A stretch of 64,000 nucleotides of DNA from Saccopteryx bilineata (lineage: Eukaryota; Chordata; Mammalia; Chiroptera; Emballonuridae): NCBI RefSeq assembly GCF_036850765.1, contig NC_089496.1:52459613-52523612 (forward strand). The letters run 5' to 3'. Each line of letters begins with the position of its first letter. The first letter of the stretch is position 1. The translations under genes were made by a program, and so were the position numbers. Below are positions 32,331 to 42,082 of the stretch, piece by piece. Below the pieces are notes generated by a model that ran no database searches, was not told the DNA's origin, and worked only from the letters and a program-made list of their open reading frames with translations.

Positions 32331-34040
32331 GTAGATAAGACAACACTGTGGGAAGGATTAGTCTTAGATTCATTGTATTTGAAATAAAGAGAAAGAATAG
32401 TGGTTCCCATCATACAGTTTAGTTAGCTGTGTAAGACACCACATATAAGAATATTTTGGGGCCACTAAAAAGTGTACTGTGTACTAGAGCTCAAGGACAG
32501 AGAGAGAGAGAGAGGATTCCACAGCAAAATTCATTGTTTTTCAAGGATTCCGAGACTCCAGAAGGAGGGTCAAGGTGGATAAAGCTGGATTACTTCAATT
32601 CACTCTTTTTCCTTTGCTTAAGATCTACCATCAGCTCGCCCATGATGACTCAAAGAACCCCTGATTTGTATGTCTTAATTTCATCATCCACTTCCTTGCT
32701 TTTAACTTGTGCAATTACTCCAGCAAAGGGATGGATAAAAGTGATGTCCCAGCTTGGATCCATGCTGTCACTGGTATATTATGCTAAGACAGCATGGATG
32801 AGTGCAGATGATTGCTTATGAGAGATAACCCTAAAATGCCCTTTTTAACATGTCAATATAAATGTTTTATGGATTTAACTTTAGAAAATTCATTTTTCAT
32901 ACTAAGCTTATTAAATTTGCCTGGCCCTTGACTAAGCCAAGACCCAATTAGCTCTTTTAACCATCTAAATAAATAAATAGAACATCAGATGCCAATATAT
33001 AAATGTATTATTAGGGCTTAACTTGAGAGAGAATCTAAGATTTATTAGTAAATCTTGTTTAGATTAAAACCCTTCAATCATTTCTTTGGAGAGATAAAAA
33101 AAGGACTATCTGTTTTTCTATCATCTTATAAATCCCTTTTTAGAAAACAACTACAGTATTTGAATTACTAATCACATCATTTTTGTTTACAAATACTCTG
33201 TACAAAAATTTAAATAACAGGTGGATAATAGAATAATCCATTGTTGATAGCATCACATTACAGAAAAAGAATGATAGTTGGGAATTATTAAAAATAATCC
33301 ACTTCCAATATTTCATTTGCTATAAGACAGTTTAAGATTTGAATAATGCTGAGCTCTCCCAATGAAAGCATTGAGATTAGAATCAGAGCACAGATAGAAA
33401 CATTATCTTTCTAAATTGTCTGAAGAAGGTCATCTTAAGATATAATAAATTATTTAAAAATCATTAAAATAGCTTGAAAGACGTTGATGCCATCTTATTC
33501 TACAAGAATAATGATTTCATAGTCCTGCTTGGCTCTGGCCTGGGGAAGTCTGGCACAGGGTTTGTTCAGATCAGGGCAGAGAATCTGCCTTTCCACACGG
33601 CTCTCCCATTTTGGTCTGAGCACTCAATAGTTCTCAAGAGCAAGAAGAAAAAAAGAATAATTAGAAGCACTCAAAACCAGCCCAATTCTCTAAACAATGG
33701 GATAAGTGCACGTTTTGGGCCAATAAGAAAATATTTGCCAAAATTCCCTCACCCTTTGTCCTTAAAGTTAATCCTGCTGATGCCGTGGGAAGCCAGGAAG
33801 GGGGTGATGGGTCCTCAGACATGCTGGGCCATGCCGAAGGAGTTGGCCAATGACAGGGCCTCTCCTGAAATAATGCCACTTGTAGTGATTTGATTGTACT
33901 TTGTGAATGACACTTCTCTAAGACAGAGCTAGGGTCCAGGACACAATTGCTTTAATTCTCAAAGGTGATCCGACGTCCTGCGGAGATGCCAAGGGAAGAG
34001 CATCAGCAGTACTCAAATTGGAAAGATGATTCTTGACATG
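32331..34040. other. AT-rich interval, nothing recognised
   Basis: Open frames of 121 and 139 codons occur (32456-32821 and 33474-33893, plus strand). They show no recognisable domain, no start context of note and no sign of splicing, so I treat them as chance. Confidence 0.45.
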
Positions 34041-34262
34041 TTTTGCTTTGTTTTTGTTTGGTTGTTGTTGTTATTGTTGTTTTCCCTTTTATTGAATGTA
34101 TTGGGGTGACGCCGGTTAATAAAATTATAAGGTGTCAGGTGCCTAATTCTGCAACACTTCTCTGTACACTGTATTGTGTGTTCTCTGTCAAGTCTCCCCC
34201 CCATCACCATGTAACCCCTCCCTCCTCACCCCCACGATCACCACACTGTTGTCTCTGCCCAA
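34041..34262 (-). mobile_element. 5'-truncated bat-type L1, 3' end only
   Basis: On the minus strand, CCTTATAATTTTATTAACC, then GGCGTCACCCCAATACATTC, then an A/C-rich tail at 34041-34085. The same terminal sequence (TTATTAACCAACGTCACCCCAATAAA) closes the L1 at 61.9 kb. A short, dead-on-arrival insertion. Confidence 0.85.
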
Positions 34263-35022
34263 GAGGAATTGAGCCAAAAAGAAAAAAAAAAAAAAGAGAG
34301 AGAAAACTCAATTTCTTGACTCTTTATAGGAAGGATTTGTTTCATTTCAGTTTTTTTTCTAAATAAGAATACAGAGTGCTTAGACCAAGTCGACTCTTCT
34401 AAAGAATTAAATATTTTTGGTGTGGTTCCTTATTGAATTCATTTTCAAAAAGGCTGTTTGATTTCTAAGCCACGGTGTTCTTTATGGTTGTTTTTACACG
34501 CAATGATTTATCGGCTGCCATGTGCCCCTCGGATAAATTTAGAAATGGTTCCCCATAACAGGCAGAGCCTTATTTTTAACAGAAATAATTGAAAAGGCAC
34601 CGGGGGCTCCCGGAGCGCTCTGAGCCGTCGCGGGAACACCGTTTCCTGAATCAAGTCAATGAGAGAGCAACGTGAGAAACAGGTTGCGAGCAGAATCATT
34701 TTTCAGGAGAACAACAAGTAGATGGCTGGGAATCTGTAGAGAGCGCTCTGCCATCTTCAGAAAAGGAGGGACACGTGAAATGTCCTTCCCAAGCACATCC
34801 CACCATTTACCAGTGTCATTCTAGGGTGCCATCTGTTTGTCCATGATTCCAATCACCATCAAAAAACCAGCAAATGCCCCCTGCCCACTGAGGTCCCTTG
34901 TTTTATTATACAGTGACAGCATCAATCATCCTGACCAGTCTACCGTTAGTCCATGCTGCCCTATGGTGTCCATGGTCACAACCGCCTTACGAGAGCTCGC
35001 TTTCAAACTGCATTGCTATATA
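34263..35022. other. Single-copy interval with a possible conserved element
   Basis: 34440-34700 contains CDX/HOX-like TGATTTATCGG and GGATAAATTTAG, TTAACAGAAATAATTG and a CpG patch, and it looks little decayed. Function not established. Confidence 0.35.
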
Positions 35023-35262
35023 GCCTGACCAGGCGGTGGTGCAGTGGATAGAGCGTCGGACTGGGACATGGAAAACCCATGTTCGAGACTCTGAGGTTGC
35101 CGGCTGGTTTGAGCAAGGCTCACCAGCTTGAGCCCAAGGTCGCTGGCTTGAGCAAGGGGTCACTCGGTCTGCTGTAACCCCTCCGGTCAAGGCACATATG
35201 AGAAGGCAATCAATGAACAACTAAGATGCTGCAACGAATTGATGCTTCTCATTTCCTCATAA
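35023..35262 (+). mobile_element. Bat tRNA-SINE (type B), 3'-shortened
   Basis: GCCTGACCAGGCGGTGGTGC start, GTTCGAGACTC B-box-like, TTGAGCAAGGCTCACC and CAATCAATGAACAACTAAG body. It stops soon after TTGATGCTTCTCATT without the CTGTC/CTCTC tail of sister copies and lacks part of the GAGGTCGCC...GGGCTC segment. Confidence 0.94.
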
Positions 35263-36730
35263 AGAAAAATGTGTGCTTGAGACACGTGGCAGGGGTGCGC
35301 GGGCAGGTCTAAGTAAAACACCGGAATCAGCATTCTAAAGCCGCAGCTTGAACAGAGATGATGTGTACTGACTCTTGAGCGCGTTAACATCTGGAGATCT
35401 GGATTTGCTGACGATCTGCCTCCTACCACCTGCCGTGGCGCTCTGCCTCTTCCTTCTTTCTCTTCACCTGTGCTTTCTCCTTCTCTTCCTTCTTCTCCTG
35501 TCTGTTTCATTGGCAGTTCATTACGGGAGGGAGGGAGGATTGTAAAACAAAAAGTGTGGCTGACGAAAGTGAGGATATGATTTCTTTCTCCTCGGGCTGA
35601 ATTGTGACTTCAGAGTGGCTGAGTTAAAAATCAAAACAAAACAAAACAAACAAAAAAAAACCCCCACACAAACTCAGGAACACCTTGTCCTCGTTTTCTA
35701 AGAAAATTGTTTTTGGAACATTTTCTGAAATCAATTCATTAGTAGTAGAGCTTCCTGAGAAAGACTTTGCTACCCTGAGTCCGTATGCTTTTAAAAAATA
35801 CAAATGAAATAGCTTTTCAGTCTGAATTTTTCCAGATGACACAGGTTGGAATAAAATGTCTCTTCTTTGTTCATCTGTTTTTGCACAAACAACTTCCGTA
35901 CAATGGTTCACCAAGGACGTCGTGGTTATAACATGTCCACCTGGGACTCTGAAAACAAAAAGTCCCCAACTGTCTCTGGTAATCATCTCTGGTAATCACC
36001 TCTGGAAACTACTTGATCCTGTTCAGACTGTTGCAAATTGGACGCATGTACGTTTTATTGAAATTGCTTTTTAAATTTTATTTTGCTGGTTAAATTGATA
36101 CATTTTGATTGCTTAATTCGTTATGATGATCCTAAGGATACTTTACCATTCCTAAATTGCTCATGCATGCTTATATAGACACAGAAATAAAATGGGTGAC
36201 AGAGAGCATGCCAAAAAGCCTCCAAGTGACATCTAGGATAGGTAGATAGATAACTGAATTAATTTCTGACCATCACAATGATAAATTATGTTCTTATTCA
36301 AAGGTTGTAGGTCAAGTAAACAAAATTCTGTTTCCTCCATTTCTTCTCACACTAGCATTTTTCTCCTAAGTTCTATATCATCTTAAAAGATGACAAATTG
36401 AGTCCTTTCCTAAAATCTAACTTAATCGAGTTACAAATCGTATTTTGTCATGAGTTTTCTAGGACTTTTGCAGAGAGCTAAAAGCAAGTGTGTTTTTACA
36501 TATCCATTTTGTCAGTTATGCAAATTAACTTTTTGTTGGTAATTCTCTTTATAGCAACAACAGAACCCCTTCCATCTTTATCACCCAGTTAAAAGTCTAC
36601 CTGTGTTATTTTTCTAAAAAGACTTGCTTAACCTCAAGTTGTTAATCATTTGTTATTAGTTAAGACGACACTGGTAATAAGATAACCAGTACATAAATAT
36701 TTTAAGTAATACATAACAAATATCTATGGC
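35263..36730. other. Non-coding interval, nothing recognised
   Basis: AAAC-type low-complexity sequence at 35630-35660, and the 13-base phrase CTCTGGTAATCAT/C repeated near 35978-36003. No gene signal. Confidence 0.45.
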
Positions 36731-36885
36731 TTCTCATCTTATCCTCATAACAACCACATGGTACGAGTACGTAGATACTATTATATCATTTCATGGATAG
36801 GAAAACTGAGGTTTTAAGAAGTAAATGCTATTTTATAAGTCCACATAGCTGATAAGTGTCAGAAGAACACAAGTGCAGGTATTTC
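36731..36885 (-). repeat. MIR fragment
   Basis: CTTATCCTCATAACAACCAC...TACTATTATATCATTTCATGG...GGAAAACTGAGG...CCACATAGCTGATAAGTG follows the reverse complement of MIR closely. Confidence 0.85.
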
Positions 36886-37001
36886 GACTAAAACTGTCAG
36901 TATGTGCCCATCTGTGATAGCTGGAGATGGGACAATGAATGACCTGCTGTCCAGGGGCTACAGTCCACTGTTAGGGATGCACTTAGTGTGCCATGTGCAC
37001 A

Positions 37002-37026
37002 CGCGTGCGCGTGTGTGCGTGTGTGC

Positions 37027-37080
<54 letters not shown>
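37002..37080. repeat. (TG)n(GA)n compound microsatellite
   Basis: CGTGCGCGTGTG start, TG units to about 37049, then GA to 37080. Same composition, reverse complement, as the CT/CA tracts at 12719 and 60790. Confidence 0.95.
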
Positions 37081-37083
<3 letters not shown>

Positions 37084-37203
37084 AGTCTGAAAGGACAAAT
37101 GGAAACTGTCATCCTGAAACGAGTCTTGAGGACGGCATAGGAGTTTGCCGGGTGACGGCTATCGGAATGGGACAGCCCGTCTTTCAGATTCTCTTCCAGT
37201 GGC

Positions 37204-37215
37204 CCAGTAGGGGGC
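37204..37215 (+). promoter_or_regulatory. Strong CTCF-like site outside any SINE
   Basis: CCAGTAGGGGGC, in the context GGCCCAGTAGGGGGCACCAG, fits the CTCF core CCASYAGRKGGC exactly. It also keeps favoured flanks (GGCC before, AC after). No SINE body surrounds it. Motif evidence only. Confidence 0.55.
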
Positions 37216-38773
37216 ACCAGCCAGCACTAGGACTAGATAAGAGATATGTTCGAGTAAGATTAAGTGGGTAGCAGTTCACAGCTAACTGGACTTGGGGAGG
37301 AGAGACATGCAGGATTCAAGGCTGAGAGACTGACTGGGAGATAGCACACGGGCGTGTGTGCGCACACACACACACACCCAGTGGAAGGAAGGAATCCAGC
37401 AAGAGCCAGTATTCCTGTCCTGTTGGGACAGAAGTAGAGATGATAAGCTAGTTCTTGCGAATAGAGACCTTCAGGCTAGCCCGTGAGGAATGGGGCTGTT
37501 CTGCTTCTGTAAATACAGTCATGGAATTTCGAACATTGTGCTTGGAGAGAGTACACAGCGCTCTTTAGTTCAGTTGTTTGCCTCATGTCTGTTGATAACA
37601 GAGTCCCCGTGACTGCTGACCAAAATACCATCTCCAGGAGAACCTCTTTGCAATGGGTCAGTTACTCTCTCCTCCGGGATGCAATGTCACTCTGTGCGTA
37701 CGCCGAGCATAAGAATTATGGCAGGCGCTGCAGTCATTTGTCTAATTGTCGGTGCCCACGATTAGACTTGGAATGTTGCAGCCAGCAGACCCGTGCTGCA
37801 GAACCTCTCCCACTCCTTTGCGGGATCTCAGGCACATTTTAGGGTGAAGGTCCTTCCAAGATGACTTGAAAGGATTCAATGAGACCAATTTTGAATGCAT
37901 AGAAAACGGCGTGCAGACCTGGAAGCGTTTTTGAAGGAAAGGTCTGGAAGTGCTTGAAAATGTTTGTCGAATGTAATTTGGTCCAACTCCATAGTAAATG
38001 CATTCTTGTTTTGTCTTATTTTATTTTAAATCTAAATACTTAAAAAAATAAATGTTCTAGAAATAGTTTAATGGTTTGCAGTACATGACAATAACATCCG
38101 GTCTGATGCGGTGTCGTTTCCATGGATACTCTTTCCATAATAAAACAGAAAAAGTAAGGATGAGGAAAGAGAAGGGAAAACAGAGAGAAATGAACCTGTT
38201 CTCTAGAGCACGGTCGGCCCCATCGCCCCCCTGCAAGAGATGTCTCTACACTCTGTGCTGAGATGTTACTACCTGTTAGAACACGAGAAAGAAAAAAAAT
38301 GCATAATCGTTCTGAAATCATAGTTCTGACTTCACCAAGGCATTTCGGCCACTTCCATTAAATACTCAATTTCAAAATATATCACTGATTCTTCTCACCA
38401 GATTTTTCTCTAGTTCACACTCCTTCGTTTATTTGCATTTCATGGGGGGTCAGATGGGTTTTCAAATGTTAGAATTTTCTAAACACTCAAAAGGTAAGAA
38501 AGTAAAATTACTGCATACTAAGCAGTGCCCTAGCCGAAGGTGGGACAGACAGCGTACATAAGTCCGACACGGCAAGACAGAATAATGCTGTGAGGGACTG
38601 TACCGTAGCCAAGTTGGGGGAGGGGGGATAAATGATAACACAATAACGCTGTGAGTGATTGCGTGGGGGTCTAAGCGAGCAGATAAATAAAAACTACAAA
38701 GAAACATCATTCTGGTCAAATTTTGAAGCCCAGTAGTTTCAACCAAGTCTCATCTCCCCGCCCCGCACCCCCA
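37216..38773. other. Single-copy interval; possible conserved element 37560-37820
   Basis: 37560-37820 includes CATAAGAATTATGGCAGGCG and CATTTGTCTAATTGTCGG, looks little decayed and has several CpGs. GCGCACACACAC short tract at 37361-37377. No exon recognised. Confidence 0.35.
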
Positions 38774-38903
38774 ACACACACACACACTCACTCATACACA
38801 CACACACACACACACTCACTCATACACACACACACACTCACTCATACACACACACACTCACTCATACACACACACACACACACACACTCACTCATACACA
38901 CAA
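38774..38903. repeat. (AC)n tract punctuated by CTCACTCAT
   Basis: AC dinucleotides of variable length separated by five ACTCACTCATAC interruptions, giving a higher-order repeat of about 20-34 bp. Confidence 0.95.
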
Positions 38904-39110
38904 ACCATCCATTTTCAGAGTTATTTGCCTCTTGGAATGATAGACGTGTTTTCAACTTTCAAGACAAGGCTCTTTATTATGAATTCTGCAATTGAATTAT
39001 TTGCCTTCAACTACATCAACTTTAAACTCCTAATGGAGCTTATGGAAGGCTCTCGCTGCCTGATGAGTCGTAGGGGCCAAGTCACGGGTACGGGAAGTCT
39101 GGAAAAAAGA

Positions 39111-39363
39111 AACTCAGCATCTCAGAACATCATCTACTACAGAAACAACTCAGAGCTCTAGAAAGTATGTGTGTGTATGGTCCCCCTACATAAACTCAGC
39201 GCCTTAGAACATCATCTACTACAGAAACAATTCAGAGTTCTAGAATGTATGTATGTGTATGGTCCCCCTCCTAAACTCAGTGTCTTAGAACATCATCTAC
39301 TACAGAAACAATTCAGAGCTCTAGAAAGTATGTGTGTGTATGGTCCCCTACATAAACTCAGCT
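39111..39363 (+). repeat. 81/82-bp tandem repeat, three units plus a stub
   Basis: Units start (AACTCAG) at 39111, 39193, 39274 and 39355. Each contains GAACATCATCTACTACAGAA, CAGAGCTCTAGAA and a TGTGTGTATGGTCC stretch. Because two spacings are 81 bp, one plus-strand frame (39171-39440) shows a 27-residue repeating peptide. No other coding evidence. Confidence 0.97.
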
Positions 39364-39604
39364 GCATGCACACACACATCAAATCACCAAGAGCAAACAG
39401 AGAACATTCGGTGTCCTACAAGCTTGATGAAGGGAGGTGACTTGGGATGTAGATATTAGGTGTTAGAGGTTGACTGAGGAAGTATAGGGGTGAGGGGTAT
39501 GCAACATGGAATAAATAAATTGTCACTGTCTCTATCCTCATGATGCTTAGATCTCCATAGGGAAATTGGAGGTATACTTAAGAAGCAGTTAAAAAAAATT
39601 AAGG

Positions 39605-39971
39605 GGCCCTGGCCGGTTGGCTCAATGGTAGAGCGTCGGCCTGGCATGCAGGAGTCCCGGGTTCGATTCCTGGCCAGAGCACACAGGAGAAGCACCCATC
39701 TGCTTCTCCACCCCTCTCTCTCTCCTTCCTCTCTCTCTCTCTTCCCCTCCCGCAGCCAGGGCTCCATCGGAGCAAAGATGGCCCCGGGCACTGAGGATGG
39801 CTCTGTGGTCTCTGCCTCAGGCGCTAGAATGGCTCTGGTTGCAACAGAGTGACCCCCCAGATGGGCAGAGCATCGCCCCCTGGTGGGCATGCCGGGTGGA
39901 TCCTGGTCGGGTGCATGCGGGAGTCTGTCTGACTGCCTCCCCGTTTCCAGCTTTGGAAAAATGCAAAAAAG
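39605..39971 (+). mobile_element. Long bat tRNA-SINE (type A)
   Basis: GGCCCTGGCCGGTTGGCTCAAT head, GGGTTCGATTCC B box, full body to TTCCAGCTTTGGAAAAATGC. AAAAAAAATTAAGG on both sides is the target duplication. Minus-strand CTCF core (GCCCCCTGGTGG on plus) at 39875-39886. Contains the source of several 60-140 codon open frames. Confidence 0.97.
39875..39886 (-). promoter_or_regulatory. CTCF-core match inside type A SINE
   Basis: The reverse complement reads CCACCAGGGGGC, an exact match to the degenerate core. Confidence 0.5.
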
Positions 39972-40012
39972 AAAAAAAAATTAAGGACCCAAACTTTCTG
40001 AATATAGTGGTG

Positions 40013-40433
40013 TTGAGAAAACCTTTGCTCAGTGTCAACTTAGTGGTTAAATTGACTCGGGCAGCAAGGGAAGATGCAGGCTGATGCAGGTCAGATGAAT
40101 CCTAGTTACAGCCCTCTTTTCCCTGGTCTTTCACAGGACAACATGCTCTCAAGTAGATCCTTTTTAAAAAATGATTGAGACAAATTCCATTGAGAAAGTA
40201 AGAGATAAGCAATAGAAGCAGTTTCATGTGACTAGAAAAAATATATACTAAGATAAGAATGTGAAAAATAAAAGAGCATTCCTTCACGCCCATCATAAAT
40301 ATTTTATGTCAAATGCTTTTCTTTTTTATTCATAATTTTTTCAATGGGAAGAACCTTCTCAAGAACATATTAATCAAAACACAAGAACCTAGGTCACCTA
40401 TTCAAATATTTCATTATCAAGACAATGAGATTG
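40013..40433. other. Spacer between the duplicated segments
   Basis: Nothing recognised. Confidence 0.45.
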
Positions 40434-40534
40434 TCATGGTCTCTACCCTCATAATCCTTAGACTTCCATAAGGAGATCGGTGATACATTTAAGAAACAGT
40501 TAAAAAAAATTAAGGTCCCAAGCTTTCTGAATAG
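40434..40534 (+). repeat. Duplicated ~105-bp segment, copy B (empty SINE site)
   Basis: Uninterrupted CAGTTAAAAAAAATTAAGG followed directly by TCCCAAGCTTTCTGAATAG. This preserves what copy A looked like before the SINE arrived. Confidence 0.85.
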
Positions 40535-40638
40535 AATGTGTCATCCATCAGTTATTATCCATTGTGATTCATAATACAAATAAAACTTGCTCAGTCTCAT
40601 ATTTAGAAATTGGGTTTTGTGAAGTCATTCTTGGAATA

Positions 40639-40665
<27 letters not shown>
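40639..40665. repeat. (TG)13 microsatellite
   Basis: Uninterrupted TG run of about 27 bases. Confidence 0.95.
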
Positions 40666-40669
<4 letters not shown>

Positions 40670-41832
40670 TTAATTGCATCGTTTGCCTGGAATCTAACTA
40701 GCAACTAGGGCATGGGACATAATCAAATTCTACTTGCTTCTCACAGAGTGTTCAATATAAAACTGGGATGTTGGAAACTCTGTCTCACCAACAGATCTCA
40801 TTTTCTCCCCTCCACATCACCCTTTTCCTTGGACTATCCGCTGCATTTTTTCATCAGGAGTTGTTCAGAGAAACCCCTCCGGAGAAACAGCAGTATCTAG
40901 CGGGTCACTGGTGCAGAGTGGCAGATGGCACGAGCGTTTCACGGAGCCTCAGCATAACGTAATTGTCGTAATTGTCATTGATGACTGTCACACAGAGCTC
41001 CCACGTTTCCTCCAGGGAAAATTTCTTTTCACCTTTCAATGGTTTTTCTTGTTTGCTCCAGTCTCTCTAGAATTTTTACCTTTTCCATTCCCCTGACTTC
41101 CTATTTCTCCTCAATTTCATACCTCTTCCATTCTGCCTCCCTTAGAACCCAGTCTAGAACCACCAGTACATTAAAAAGGAAAATTTAAATACAGCGCTGT
41201 TAGCAAATAAAATAAATAAAATACAGCCTCTCTAAATAACAGGGTTCATGATTTAGAAACATTCTAATATAATATACAGTCTAATAATGATGGTAATTAT
41301 CTTGTTTATATACATCATACATGTCTAAAATGTATAGATGACTTCACTTGAACTAGTGGTGTTCACCACCAGGAAATATTACTTGCTAATCAGATGACCT
41401 TTTCCTCTTTTGATGAAGAACAGTGCAGCTCAGGCAGGTACGATTGATCCAGCTAATACTGATTTCTATTTAAAAAGAGCTCTATGAAATATTTTCAAAT
41501 TTGAAATGAAAATTAATACAGAAGACAGAACTAGACAGAGCCTCTAGGAAGAGAAAGAAATGTGGATGGCACTTATAAAGAAAGTAGTATCGCTGAAATT
41601 GGTACTCTATCTAATCATTTGGAAGTCACAGGAGAGGCCACGGAGGACTTCACCCCCAGAAGTCTGGGAATCAAAATATTGCGGCGCTTTTGGAAGTAAA
41701 TTAATAGAACCTTGAGGCTTCTGACCACTTCTCAGTGGGAATGGTAGTATTGAACCGACGCTGAAGGAGTTGCTCTCAAATTTCCCCGACCCCTCTCCAC
41801 ACACTCATGCGCATACATGCATTCTACCACAG
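40666..41832. other. Non-coding interval, nothing recognised
   Basis: No exon or repeat identified. Confidence 0.45.
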
Positions 41833-41840
41833 TATAGCAC

Positions 41841-42074
41841 CGTGATGGCGAACCTTTTTATAAAAACTGCCTACTTTTGCAGTGCTGGTCAACCTGGTCC
41901 CTACCATCCACTAGTGGGCGTTCCAGCTTTCATGGTGGGCGGTAGCAGAGCAACCAAACAGCACTGCGATTGGCCCACCATGAAAGCTGGAGCACCCACT
42001 AGTGGGCGGGAGGGACCAGGTTGACCAGCACTGCAAAAGTGGGCGGTTTTTATAAAAAGGTTCACCATCATGGG
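41841..42074. mobile_element. Foldback hAT-type miniature transposon
   Basis: The 234-bp element is almost entirely palindromic. Two arms of about 100 bp (41841-41942 and 41973-42074) pair nearly throughout: CGTGATGGCGAACCTTTTTA with TAAAAAGGTTCACCATCATG, and CACTAGTGGGCG at the centre of both arms. About 30 bp separates them. TATAGCAC (41833-41840) and CATAGCAC (42075-42082) form an 8-bp target duplication with one change. No coding capacity. Confidence 0.95.
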
Positions 42075-42082
42075 CATAGCAC

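Larger units (their letters stand above)
39520..40012 (+). repeat. Locally duplicated ~105-bp segment, copy A, split by a SINE
   Basis: 39520-39604 plus 39986-40012 match 40434-40534 (copy B): CTCTATCCTCATGATGCTTAG / CTCTACCCTCATAATCCTTAG, then CAGTTAAAAAAAATTAAGG, then CCCAA(A/G)CTTTCTGAATA. Copy A is interrupted by the type A SINE at the AAAAAAAATTAAGG site. Confidence 0.85.
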
